Shown here: positions 1 through 7,926 of the stretch, piece by piece
Layout of the letters: every line of letters begins with the position of its first letter
Numbering within the stretch: the stretch's first letter is position 1
DNA from: an uncultured Prevotella sp.
Lineage (GTDB): Bacteria; Bacteroidota; Bacteroidia; Bacteroidales; Bacteroidaceae
Reading direction: 5' to 3'
Length of the DNA: 30,116 nucleotides
Assembly (NCBI GenBank): GCA_900768785.1
Contig: CAAGEG010000145.1
Span: forward strand, 1-30,116
Made by a program: the position numbers and the translations under genes
Notes under the pieces: generated by a model
What the model was told of the DNA's origin: nothing
Seen by the model: the letters and a program-made list of their open reading frames with translations, nothing else
The model's database searches: none

Positions 1-28
1 ATTTTATTGTTATGTTGGTTAATTTTAT

Positions 29-138
29 AAGTATATTGTTTACGCCTCATAAGTATGGGGTTTACGATGCCTGAACATATAGTTTACGATAGCTAAGTAT
101 GGTGTTTATGATAGCTAAGTATGGTGTTTATGTTTTTA
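29..138 (+). repeat. 22-bp tandem repeat array 1 (five units)
   Basis: Five head-to-tail units of exactly 22 bp start at 29, 51, 73, 95 and 117. The two best-matched units read AAGTATGGTGTTTATG followed by ATAGCT. Units 1 to 3 are more diverged but keep GTTT at unit positions 10-13, and all full units end in T. Period and core match the arrays at 11880-12011 and 23030-23160. Positions 7-28 look like a further decayed unit, so the array may begin left of the window. No gene overlaps it. Function unknown. Confidence 0.8.
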
Positions 139-180
139 ATAATAATCAAAGAAAAATTAATGTTGCGTTTTTACTGTTTT

Positions 181-215
181 AAAGTGGCTTTTTACAAGTC
201 CTAAAACGCCACTTT
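181..215. other. Strong stem-loop with AAAGTGGC arms
   Basis: Arms AAAGTGGCTTTTTA (181-194) and TAAAACGCCACTTT (202-215) pair at 13 of 14 positions around a 7-nt loop, CAAGTCC. Neither strand has a T-run right after the stem, so it is not a standard intrinsic terminator. The same AAAGTG/CACTTT word recurs in the palindrome at 246-260. It lies between the 22-bp array and the DnaA-box-like cluster, in DNA with no gene. It could be an RNA structure, a protein site or a dispersed intergenic repeat. Confidence 0.65.
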
Positions 216-245
216 AGGTATGCTAAAATGGTTCTTTTTAACCCC

Positions 246-260
246 TAAAGTGACACTTTA
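246..260. promoter_or_regulatory. Perfect palindrome TAAAGTGACACTTTA, operator-like
   Basis: TAAAGTG and CACTTTA are perfect inverted halves around a single A at 253. Size and symmetry resemble a dimeric repressor operator. It shares its half-site with the stem-loop at 181-215. The nearest gene is nadA, about 500 bp downstream, so a role in nadA control is only a guess. Confidence 0.4.
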
Positions 261-386
261 TTTTTAATAACTACAAAGTTTCATAATTATATATTCAATT
301 GTTGCTGTTTTTATAATTATTGTATAATATAATTATCTATTAATCAAATATTTAAATAACTTATTATCACTATTGTTAATAACATA

Positions 387-660
387 TGTGGAAAACTCAA
401 ACTTATCCATATAAAGACTGTTATCATTATTAATAAGTGTGGAAAACATATAAGTTTTTAGTATTATATAAATAAGTTTTCAACAATTTATTGACTAAAA
501 AAGATATAAACTTATTAATTTTGCAATCAGAAAAGAAAATGTTGATAAATGGTTTTAATATCTGACAGTCAATAAAAAACAATTAATTGTTTATGTTGAA
601 AACCATGATTGTTATGTTGATAAATAAATAACCAAACAAAAGAACAAATATTTTTCAACA
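387..660. other. Cluster of DnaA-box-like 9-mers, candidate origin or DnaA-binding region
   Basis: Against the DnaA box TTATNCACA (reverse TGTGNATAA), five 9-mers have a single mismatch: TGTGGAAAA at 387-395 and 438-446, TTATCCATA at 403-411, TGTTGATAA at 540-548 and 615-623. Three more have two mismatches: 477-485, 594-602 and 652-660. They lie in very AT-rich, gene-free DNA of the kind that unwinds at origins. No box is perfect, dnaA is not in the window, and most large genes run leftwards toward this point, which does not favour an origin here. Call it a candidate only. Confidence 0.4.
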
Positions 661-764
661 TATCAACGGCATTTGTTACTTTTATTTTCTTTTAAAAGAG
701 AAATTCATAAAATAAAAATATAAATAACAACTTTAGCTTTTAGGAATTTAAAACTAATAAGAAA

Positions 765-1751
765 ATGAAGAGCAAAATAGCAGAAAAGGGATATATAGAC
801 GAGCCTATAGATAGCAATATAGACTTACCAAAGGCAATAAGAAATATGTGCGAAGAAAAGAAAGCAGTTATTCTCGCTCATTATTATACAGATGGATGTA
901 TTCAAGATGTGGCAGATTTTGTTGGCGACTCACTTGCCTTAGCACAGAAAGCAGCAAAGACAGATGCCGATATTATAGTTATGTGTGGCGTACATTTCAT
1001 GGCTGAGACTTGTAAAATACTTTGTCCTGATAAGAAAGTATTATGTCCTGACCTAAATGCCGGCTGTTCGCTTGCTGATTCTTGCAAGGCTGAAGATCTC
1101 AAAAAGTATAAAGACGAACATCCCGGATATACTGTCGTGAGCTATGTAAATACAACAGCTGCTGTAAAAGCCCTTACTGACGTTGTAGTAACAAGTGGAA
1201 ACGCTAAGAAAATTGTTGATGCGCTACCACAAGATGAGAAGATAATATTTGGTCCTGACTATAATTTAGGTTCTTATATAAATAGTGTAACAGGCAGAAA
1301 TATGTTGTTATGGAATGGAGGATGCCATGTTCATGAACGTTTTTCTGTTGATGAGATTATAAAATTAAAGAAAGAAAATCCTGAAGCTATTGTTTTAGCT
1401 CATCCTGAATGTAAAGGACCGGTATTGGCAATAGCAGATGTTGTTGGTTCGACAGCTGTTTTGTTGAAGTATGCAACAGAAAATCCGGGCAAGAAATATA
1501 TAGTTGCAACAGAAGCAGGCATACTTCACGAGATGAAACGTAAATGTAAAGATACCGAATTTATACCTGTTCCACCTGAAATAAGCGAAGGTGGTGTAGG
1601 TTGTTCATGTAATGAGTGTCAGTATATGAAGATGAACACTATGGAAAAGCTATACAATACACTCAAATACGAATGTCCTGAAGTTGATGTAGATAATGAT
1701 ACGGCACAAAAAGCGGTAAAGTGCATAAACAGAATGTTGGAACTTAGCTAA
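765..1751 (+). CDS. nadA: Quinolinate synthase NadA
   Basis: NadA condenses iminoaspartate with dihydroxyacetone phosphate to give quinolinate in de novo NAD synthesis, using an oxygen-sensitive [4Fe-4S] cluster in the cytosol. The 328-residue length is normal. The expected cluster cysteines are visible: C83 in AETCKIL, C187 in NGGCHVHE and C285 in the CSCNEC segment (280-285). Conserved H39 in AHYYTD and H213 in LAHPEC fit the substrate pocket. The ATG at 765 follows an A-rich stretch without a strong Shine-Dalgarno, usual for Bacteroidetes. Its partner nadB is not nearby, so the gene looks monocistronic. The long upstream region holds repeats and DnaA-like boxes; TAGCTTTT at 734-741 is a 7-of-8 match to the -7 promoter element, but no -33 is seen. 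Confidence 0.97.
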   Translation: MKSKIAEKGYIDEPIDSNIDLPKAIRNMCEEKKAVILAHYYTDGCIQDVADFVGDSLALAQKAAKTDADIIVMCGVHFMAETCKILCPDKKVLCPDLNAGCSLADSCKAEDLKKYKDEHPGYTVVSYVNTTAAVKALTDVVVTSGNAKKIVDALPQDEKIIFGPDYNLGSYINSVTGRNMLLWNGGCHVHERFSVDEIIKLKKENPEAIVLAHPECKGPVLAIADVVGSTAVLLKYATENPGKKYIVATEAGILHEMKRKCKDTEFIPVPPEISEGGVGCSCNECQYMKMNTMEKLYNTLKYECPEVDVDNDTAQKAVKCINRMLELS

Positions 1752-1796
1752 TAATTATTATTAGTATAGTATAAGAATAATCATACTTATATAAAT

Positions 1797-1836
1797 AAAA
1801 GATGCAGCTTGACTATATTGTTTTGCTGCATTTTTT
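1797..1836. terminator. Bidirectional intrinsic terminator between nadA and a glycosyltransferase
   Basis: ATGCAGC (1802-1808) pairs with GCTGCAT (1825-1831) around a 16-nt loop. The stem is flanked by AAAA at 1797-1800 and a T-run from 1831, so it has a T-rich tail on both strands. It lies between the stop of plus-strand nadA and the end of the minus-strand gene at 1865, as expected for a shared terminator. Confidence 0.8.
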
Positions 1837-1864
1837 ATTTTAAATTTATAAGTAAAAGTAATAA

Positions 1865-2788
1865 CTATTGCTTTTCTCTTATTATATAATTAGGTCTGCC
1901 TTTCGTTTCATTGAAAATACGACCTAAATACTCTCCTATTATGCCCAAAGAAATAAGTTGTATGCCTCCGAGAAACAATATTATTATTATTATTGTAGGA
2001 AATCCTTGCACCTCTTCACCAAATAATATTGTTTTAATAAATACATATATCATGTAGATAAATGACGTTATAGAAGACAATATACCTAATAGTGTAGATA
2101 TTTTTAAAGGTGTTACGGTATAAGAAGTTATACCTTCGATAGCGAGATTAAGCAACTTGAAATAATTGAAAGACGATTTTCCGTTTATGCGATCATGTTG
2201 TTTGAAAGACACACCTTTCTTTTTAAAACCTATCCAACAATAAAGACCTTTGGTATATCTCTGTGTTTCACGCATGCTTTTCAAGGCATCTACACATTTT
2301 CTGTCAAGTAATCTGAAGTCGCCAACATTAGGAAGAATATCTGTTTTTGATATTTTTTGAAGCATTTTGTAATAGAGAAGCGACAGTTTTTTTCTTAAAA
2401 TACTTTCCTTACCTCTGCTTTCTCTATAAGCATAAACATCATCATAGCCGTCTTCCCATTCGTTTATCATCATAGGAATTACCTCTGCCGGATGTTGTAA
2501 ATCGGCATCCATGATAACAACACAATCACCTTTAGCATTATCAAGTCCGGCAAGCATAGATTCTTCTTTACCGAAATTTCTTGAAAAACTAATATAATGA
2601 CAATTATTGTCTTTGAAGTTTAATTGTTTTAAAATGCTTAAAGTATTATCCTGACTACCGTCATCAATAAACAAAAGTTCCCATTTATAATTGCTTATAG
2701 TTGCAGTTACATCCTTAATACTATTATATAAAGGCATAATATTATGCTCTTCGTTATAACAAGGTATTATTATAGATATAGTCTTCAT
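1865..2788 (-). CDS. GtrB-like polyprenyl-phosphate glycosyltransferase (GT2, DPM1 type)
   Basis: This is a family 2 glycosyltransferase of the dolichol-phosphate-mannose synthase/GtrB type, which moves a sugar from a nucleotide donor to a membrane polyprenyl phosphate. The GT-A domain has PCYNEE at 9-14, DDGS at 42-45 and the metal-binding DADLQHP at 94-100. Two membrane helices follow (about 229-256 and 262-287), then a basic tail with GEYLGRIFNETKGRP, typical of GtrB proteins. It is the last gene of a leftward block, 23 bp after a GT-C-like membrane protein. That pairing resembles GtrB (lipid-linked sugar) with GtrC (transfer of that sugar to a surface glycan). Donor and acceptor cannot be told from sequence. 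Confidence 0.88.
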   Translation of the reverse strand: MKTISIIIPCYNEEHNIMPLYNSIKDVTATISNYKWELLFIDDGSQDNTLSILKQLNFKDNNCHYISFSRNFGKEESMLAGLDNAKGDCVVIMDADLQHPAEVIPMMINEWEDGYDDVYAYRESRGKESILRKKLSLLYYKMLQKISKTDILPNVGDFRLLDRKCVDALKSMRETQRYTKGLYCWIGFKKKGVSFKQHDRINGKSSFNYFKLLNLAIEGITSYTVTPLKISTLLGILSSITSFIYMIYVFIKTILFGEEVQGFPTIIIIILFLGGIQLISLGIIGEYLGRIFNETKGRPNYIIREKQ

Positions 2789-2811
2789 ATATAATTCAAT
2801 TATATATTAAT

Positions 2812-4257
2812 TTATTTTTTATTTGTAAAATCTTTTTTTATTACTTCTCTTATATCTTTTCCTACTATCCAAACACAGTCATATTTGCTTTCTAAAGCTT
2901 TGTTTGTTAATAATCGTATATTTGTTTTGGTAGCCTCATTATAATTAATTGTGGTGTCTTTAATATGTTTTGGCCATCTATAACCGGTTTCATGCATCAT
3001 GGCAATACCCCACCCTACTGTCTCATCTGTGGTAACACAAAATGAAGAATACTTAGTATATTTGTCTTTAATAAGTATAAGATAAACATTATTTACAGGT
3101 TTGCCGGTCTTATTTATTATTTCTTCTGATATCTGTTTTGAGGGTAATGATGTCTTCCACGATTTATACCAATTGTGAAAATCCACATATAAAGCTGTTA
3201 TTATATATAAAGAAAATAATATATATATTAGTTTACCATTATCTTTGTAAGAATTGTTGTTTATAAGATATGCTATTATGATTGCCGCAATACCTAATGT
3301 GCAATAGCTATTCATTACGCTCATGCTAACAACAATATTTGCTGAAGCGCATATAATCATAGCTATAACAAGAAATATAAATGTTTTGCTTCTTAATAAT
3401 TGTATTTTCTTTAGAAAACAATAGGCAATAAATGGTGTCGAAAGCAAGGCTGTTATGGCTGCAAGCAATAGATTCCGACTCGGAATATGAAATATCGAAA
3501 TATAATCAATAGCAAACCAAGTATAGCCAATCCATATTCCTAAACCTTTAATCTTGCTGTTTAGACTTAATATCTGTTCTGTATGACCGCAGTTTTCTAA
3601 TGGTGTGCGTGGTAGAGAAAGTCTTATTAAAGCATAGATTACAGCTATTGTAATACCGAAAATCAAGCCTTTTTTAAGTTCTTTACTATTTATCTTACCA
3701 AAAGCAAAGGCAATAACAGGTGGTATTAATGTCCATGTTATACCATTATCCTTAGATAAAGCAGCTGCAAAAAACAATAATGTGTTTATGAAATATATTC
3801 TTTTGTCTTTTATGGTAAGGTACATATATACTGCAACCATACCCCAAAGATGTGAATAAGTTTGATTTAAGGAGTCGCAACTGAATATTGTGCCGCAAAC
3901 ACATGGTGATATATAAAAGAAAACTATGGCAATATTGCGTGCCAAACCACTTATATCAAGCTTTGATAATATCTTGTAAAGCACAAAAGTGCTGCCTATA
4001 TGTCCTGCGAAAATAAGTATATGATTGGTGGTAGGATATAGTTTGTAATTGATAGCGTTGATATATCCCATCAGAGCATCAAAGGGTCTCCATGTGGTAC
4101 CATAGGGTATGACATACTTAAATATGTTATTATCATAGTTTGGAGACGATAATGTTGTCCAATCATCAAACGTTGGAAGTATCCTCAATATAGCAATAAG
4201 TATTATGGGTATGCTTATTATTATTGAAAAAATATATGGATTAAACTTCTTTTTCAT
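2812..4257 (-). CDS. Polytopic membrane protein, probable GT-C glycosyltransferase
   Basis: A 481-residue protein with about ten hydrophobic segments, starting with a helix at roughly residues 8-28 that ends in PTFDDWTTL. The acidic DD at 31-32 just after the first helix is where GT-C enzymes that use lipid-linked sugars keep their catalytic acid. A second motif, LSKDNGITW, follows a helix near residue 175, resembling the SK(D/E) loop of such proteins. The C-terminal 110 residues or so look soluble and probably face the periplasm. It starts 15 bp after porZ and ends 23 bp before the GtrB-like gene, so co-expression is likely. I know no characterised homologue; the function is inferred from topology, the DD motif and the neighbours. 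It could instead be a flippase or polymerase-like protein. Confidence 0.6.
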   Translation of the reverse strand: MKKKFNPYIFSIIISIPIILIAILRILPTFDDWTTLSSPNYDNNIFKYVIPYGTTWRPFDALMGYINAINYKLYPTTNHILIFAGHIGSTFVLYKILSKLDISGLARNIAIVFFYISPCVCGTIFSCDSLNQTYSHLWGMVAVYMYLTIKDKRIYFINTLLFFAAALSKDNGITWTLIPPVIAFAFGKINSKELKKGLIFGITIAVIYALIRLSLPRTPLENCGHTEQILSLNSKIKGLGIWIGYTWFAIDYISIFHIPSRNLLLAAITALLSTPFIAYCFLKKIQLLRSKTFIFLVIAMIICASANIVVSMSVMNSYCTLGIAAIIIAYLINNNSYKDNGKLIYILFSLYIITALYVDFHNWYKSWKTSLPSKQISEEIINKTGKPVNNVYLILIKDKYTKYSSFCVTTDETVGWGIAMMHETGYRWPKHIKDTTINYNEATKTNIRLLTNKALESKYDCVWIVGKDIREVIKKDFTNKK

Positions 4258-4272
4258 AAGGTTATGATATAG

Positions 4273-6282
4273 TTAGTTGATGATAGCTATTTTACAAACT
4301 GTACCTTTGCTACCATCTGATGTGGCTGTCTGAACCATATATATGCCACTTGCCACACGTTTTCCTTTCATATCGCAACCGTCCCATGAGAACATACCTC
4401 CGTTACTTCTGCCTGATGCAACAAGAATACCATTAGATGTGGTTATCTTAATATCGGCATCAAGACTGAGACCTACTATGTTTATCGGTCCTGTATAGTC
4501 GGGTTTTACAGGGTTAGGATAAGCATAAACGTTATCTTTGTCCATATCTGCGTTTGTGGCTGTGGCATTTCCCATATATGAACATAGTCCTTTGTCTGTG
4601 CCGAAGAACACTTCTCCGGTCTTATCGTTAATAGCTATATCTTGAACAATATTAGATAGCAGACCGCTATTAGATGTTGTGAAGTGATCTAATTGTTGCA
4701 TATTGTCTGCACTTATAAGATATACGCCGTTTCCATTAGTACCAAACCACTTCCTTCCTGCGGGATCTATAGCCATAGATAATATGTCTATTCCGCTAAG
4801 AAGGTAGTCGGCATAGTTTGTACCGTCGTTTCTCGGTACTTTAACCTGTGTATAAACAGGCTGTTCTTCAAAGATTTGTTTTGGAGAAAGATAAAATGGA
4901 CCTATGTCAGTACCTACCCAGATATTGTTATTATGGTCTTCAACAATCGTTCTTATGTTAGTTGGTGATAGTTTTGTACCGTCTTGGTTGAAGAAAGAAG
5001 TATATCCTTTAATAGCATCTGTCTCAAATTGATAGCAATAAAAGAAAGGATTCCAACTGTTATCATTTACAAACCAAAGCAAATTTCTTGAATCTATCAT
5101 CATGCGTTTCATGTTTCCGATACTCTTGTTCTTAAATCCGTCTGCATCAAGAATCATTAACTCTGATTTACTATGTGATATCCATTGTCTTTCTGCGGTA
5201 AATTCAATTATAGATTGTGTAGGTGCCTGACTGTTAAGTATCCACAGATTACCTTCTTTATCAAACTTTACACCTGTAATAAGCTGATACTCGATGCTTT
5301 TCCCGTCAAATATTTCAATTGGAGTAAATTTATAATCAAAGTAATTTTGGAATTTCCCGTCATAAAACTCATACAATCCGTTGCGTCCGCCTGCAAATAC
5401 GTGTTTAATATCCTTAGGGTCATAATCTAAAACAACCAAGTCTTTATATCCTACACCTGTTATTTCTTCTATGCCTTCATCTTGATAAATGGTCCATTCG
5501 TCGTCTTTTAATATCTGAATACAAGCATTACGTAAACCGCCAATAACCTCTCCGCATGAATAAAGTTGGTTGTTGGCAAATTTGAGAAAGCCGAAATAGT
5601 TATACTTAGGACCGCCGGGACTGAGCGTTTTTGCCTTTTCGAGTAGCTCTTGATCTATTACATACGGTCTAAATTCAAATGGTTTGGTATATGTCCATGA
5701 CGCAGGATCAAGCAGGTTATCATTAATATTTGCAGAATAAGTGCCGTTTATGCTTGATTCGGCATATATCTTATTGCCTTCTATATGGCAGTAATCAACA
5801 CGAAAACCAAGAGTGTAAGTATCGCTTATTTCAGCTTTTTCAACATTTATCTTAATTATTCCGAAGTCGGTAGAAAGATAAGCAAAATTACCATATACAT
5901 CTATTGAATATATTGTCTTTTTATATAACATAGACTTATTCATATATTCTGATATATTAACTATGCTACCATCTGAATACAAAATGTCTATATTGTAGTT
6001 ATCATATACTATTATAAGACCTTTAGCTGCCTGACACCATTGAATTTTCTCTATAAGACAGTCGTTCAATCCATTTATTTTGTCATACATAAACAAACTG
6101 TTATCAACGGTACTATAAGTATAAAGACCATTAGAAGCAAGAACATAGATGGTGTTACCACCTTTTTTGACATCCATAATATCGTGATAAGCCATGTATG
6201 CTTTCCAAGAGCCGATGGTTGAACCATGTGCCATTAGAATGGCAAAGATGATAACAAGTAGTGATAATATGCTTTTTTTCAT
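4273..6282 (-). CDS. porZ: Type IX secretion system protein PorZ (twin beta-propeller plus C-terminal domain)
   Basis: PorZ is a surface component of the type IX secretion system. In Porphyromonas gingivalis it binds anionic lipopolysaccharide and supplies it to the sortase machinery that anchors cargo. Here there is a signal peptide (about 1-20), then many short beta-propeller blade motifs of the two-component-regulator type, such as GSWKAYMAYHD near residue 25, NIWVGTDIGPFYL and KWFGTNGNGVYLIS. From about residue 584 comes a sorting-type beta-sandwich, with YAYPNPV, GILVASGRSNGG and ASGIYMV. At 669 residues it is somewhat shorter than the P. gingivalis protein. The start at 6282 gives a proper signal peptide and lies 4 bp after the upstream glycosyltransferase. 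The whole arrangement from signal peptide to C-terminal domain supports PorZ over a sensor kinase propeller, because no kinase is present. Its place among sugar transferases fits its polysaccharide role. Confidence 0.85.
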   Translation of the reverse strand: MKKSILSLLVIIFAILMAHGSTIGSWKAYMAYHDIMDVKKGGNTIYVLASNGLYTYSTVDNSLFMYDKINGLNDCLIEKIQWCQAAKGLIIVYDNYNIDILYSDGSIVNISEYMNKSMLYKKTIYSIDVYGNFAYLSTDFGIIKINVEKAEISDTYTLGFRVDYCHIEGNKIYAESSINGTYSANINDNLLDPASWTYTKPFEFRPYVIDQELLEKAKTLSPGGPKYNYFGFLKFANNQLYSCGEVIGGLRNACIQILKDDEWTIYQDEGIEEITGVGYKDLVVLDYDPKDIKHVFAGGRNGLYEFYDGKFQNYFDYKFTPIEIFDGKSIEYQLITGVKFDKEGNLWILNSQAPTQSIIEFTAERQWISHSKSELMILDADGFKNKSIGNMKRMMIDSRNLLWFVNDNSWNPFFYCYQFETDAIKGYTSFFNQDGTKLSPTNIRTIVEDHNNNIWVGTDIGPFYLSPKQIFEEQPVYTQVKVPRNDGTNYADYLLSGIDILSMAIDPAGRKWFGTNGNGVYLISADNMQQLDHFTTSNSGLLSNIVQDIAINDKTGEVFFGTDKGLCSYMGNATATNADMDKDNVYAYPNPVKPDYTGPINIVGLSLDADIKITTSNGILVASGRSNGGMFSWDGCDMKGKRVASGIYMVQTATSDGSKGTVCKIAIIN

Positions 6283-6286
6283 GTTG

Positions 6287-7195
6287 TCAAGAGTTCAAAA
6301 GTTTACAAAAACAACCTATCTTATATATATAAAACAACGTGATACATGGTTTATTGCCTGTAAGATTGTTTTTAACGATATGTTGTATTTTATTGAAAAC
6401 TAAACAGATTAGTTTGTCGAGTTTGCATTTTTCAAGCAAACCGGTTGTTGATATAAGGTTGGAATATTCTCTTAATTCTGTTCTGAAATCATATAATGTG
6501 GCAATTCCTTCTTCTGTTTTGGCTATGAAAAGTGCATTGTTTTCAAACTTTTCAAAGCTTAACGGATTGTCAATATGATGTATTTTTATGTTGTTGTCTT
6601 TTAATGTTTTACCCCATAACACATCTTCATAGCCATATTTTTTCATACGTTCATCAAAGCTGAAGCGTAACATTATATCTCTTTTTACAATAAAATTGGA
6701 GGTATGAAAATCATGGTAAGGTTTTTTCATTCGTTGTTTTGCAACATGATTTTTCTCGTATTTCCTCTCGTAGATGTATCTTAGGTTGTGCTTAAGTTTG
6801 TCTTTGTCACCATTAATGATATAACCTCCATATATTATCGGAGCTTCTTCAGACTGTAAATATTTATGTAGATAGTCGGCATTTCTTATTTCCATGTCGC
6901 TATCTATGAAGAGAAGATAGTCGTAATGTGCATTTTGAACGAGGAAATTGCGTATGGCGGCTCTGCCACTATTGATTGTTCTTATCAAAAAACGGCAGTT
7001 TTCAAGCATGCCAACTGCCTTGTTAGTTTCAATTACATCTTTGTTTGTTGATCCGTCGTCGGCTACTATTATCTCGTAAACAAACTTTCCGTCGCTTGCT
7101 TCTACCTCATAGTCAGCCTGTGTCTTGAGTTGTTTGACAAGTTCAAGACAATAATCGTTGTATGTAGGTATTAGAACGGATAATGATGAAATCAT
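6287..7195 (-). CDS. Family 2 glycosyltransferase with C-terminal galactosyltransferase-type ED motif
   Basis: A 302-residue cytosolic or peripheral GT-A transferase. The N-terminal half has LIPTYND at 8-14, the nucleotide-binding DDGS at 46-49, the N-acceptor-proximal SGRAAIRN and the metal-binding DSD at 98-100. YGYEDVLWG around 187-195 is the acid-containing loop seen in Glyco_transf_7C enzymes. No membrane segments are evident. It lies 122 bp after rdgB and 4 bp before porZ, so it begins the envelope block and is tightly linked to porZ. A role in making the polysaccharide used for surface attachment is plausible but inferred. Sugar specificity is unknown. Confidence 0.85.
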   Translation of the reverse strand: MISSLSVLIPTYNDYCLELVKQLKTQADYEVEASDGKFVYEIIVADDGSTNKDVIETNKAVGMLENCRFLIRTINSGRAAIRNFLVQNAHYDYLLFIDSDMEIRNADYLHKYLQSEEAPIIYGGYIINGDKDKLKHNLRYIYERKYEKNHVAKQRMKKPYHDFHTSNFIVKRDIMLRFSFDERMKKYGYEDVLWGKTLKDNNIKIHHIDNPLSFEKFENNALFIAKTEEGIATLYDFRTELREYSNLISTTGLLEKCKLDKLICLVFNKIQHIVKNNLTGNKPCITLFYIYKIGCFCKLLNS

Positions 7196-7251
7196 TTTTT
7201 AGTATCAGAAAGGTGTAATATTTAGGTTATAACAATTATGGTAAGAAATAG

Positions 7252-7284
7252 TAAAGATATGTATCGGTGGTAGTCATTCACAAC
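7252..7284 (-). promoter_or_regulatory. Possible internal promoter ahead of the glycosyltransferase/porZ block
   Basis: On the minus strand GTTG (7281-7284), a 21-bp spacer and TATCTTTA (7252-7259) match the Bacteroidetes -33/-7 pattern in all but one base of each box. It falls in the 122-bp gap between rdgB and the glycosyltransferase, where an independent promoter would be useful. Just to its right, AAACATGCTGTTTG at 7297-7310 resembles the core of the 22-bp repeats. Confidence 0.3.
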
Positions 7285-7317
7285 AAAACGAGTTGTAAAC
7301 ATGCTGTTTGTCGCACG

Positions 7318-7926
7318 TCAAACTTCGTCTTTTTTATCCAACATCTTTTGTTTTAGTTCATCAACAAGCTTTGCTGTGGCTCTTGCACGATGTGATATCT
7401 TGTTTTTAATATCGCTTCCAAGTTCTGCAAATGTGTGGTTATAGCCTTCCGGTTGGAATATAGGGTCATAACCAAAGCCCTCTCCTCCCCTTCTTTCTTT
7501 AATGATTGAACCTTCAACAATGCCTTCAAAGATTTTTTCTTCAACGTTTTTACCGTCAAGAATAAGAGCTATAACGGTACGAAAGCGTGCTTTTCTATTT
7601 TTGTTGTCACCAAGTTTTGCAAGCAATTTAGTCATATTGGCTTCGCTATCGTGGTTGTTTCCGGCATATCGGGCAGAGTATATTCCCGGCTCACCACCTA
7701 ATGCATCTACTTCAAGTCCTGTATCGTCGGCAAAGCAACTAATATGATAGTTGTCGTAAACATAGTGTGCCTTTTGCAGAGCGTTGCCTTCCAGCGTGTC
7801 TGAAGTCTCGGGTATGTCAGCGTGACAATTGATTTCATCAAGTGACAATACCTCTATTTCGTTGCCTAAAATATCTCTTATCTCCGAGAGTTTATGTTTG
7901 TTGTTTGTTGCAAAAACGATTTTCAT
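7318..7926 (-). CDS. rdgB: dITP/XTP pyrophosphatase RdgB (HAM1 family)
   Basis: RdgB hydrolyses deaminated purine nucleoside triphosphates (dITP, XTP) to monophosphates and so keeps them out of DNA and RNA. The 202 residues include FATNNKHK at 5-12 for triphosphate binding, the metal-binding FADDTGLEVDALGGEPG region near 66-82, GEGFGYDPIF near 148-157 and the purine-recognition SHRARA near 183-188. Length is normal for the family. Its ATG overlaps the stop of the YitT-family gene by 4 bp (ATGA), indicating translational coupling in the leuS operon. Confidence 0.95.
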   Translation of the reverse strand: MKIVFATNNKHKLSEIRDILGNEIEVLSLDEINCHADIPETSDTLEGNALQKAHYVYDNYHISCFADDTGLEVDALGGEPGIYSARYAGNNHDSEANMTKLLAKLGDNKNRKARFRTVIALILDGKNVEEKIFEGIVEGSIIKERRGGEGFGYDPIFQPEGYNHTFAELGSDIKNKISHRARATAKLVDELKQKMLDKKDEV

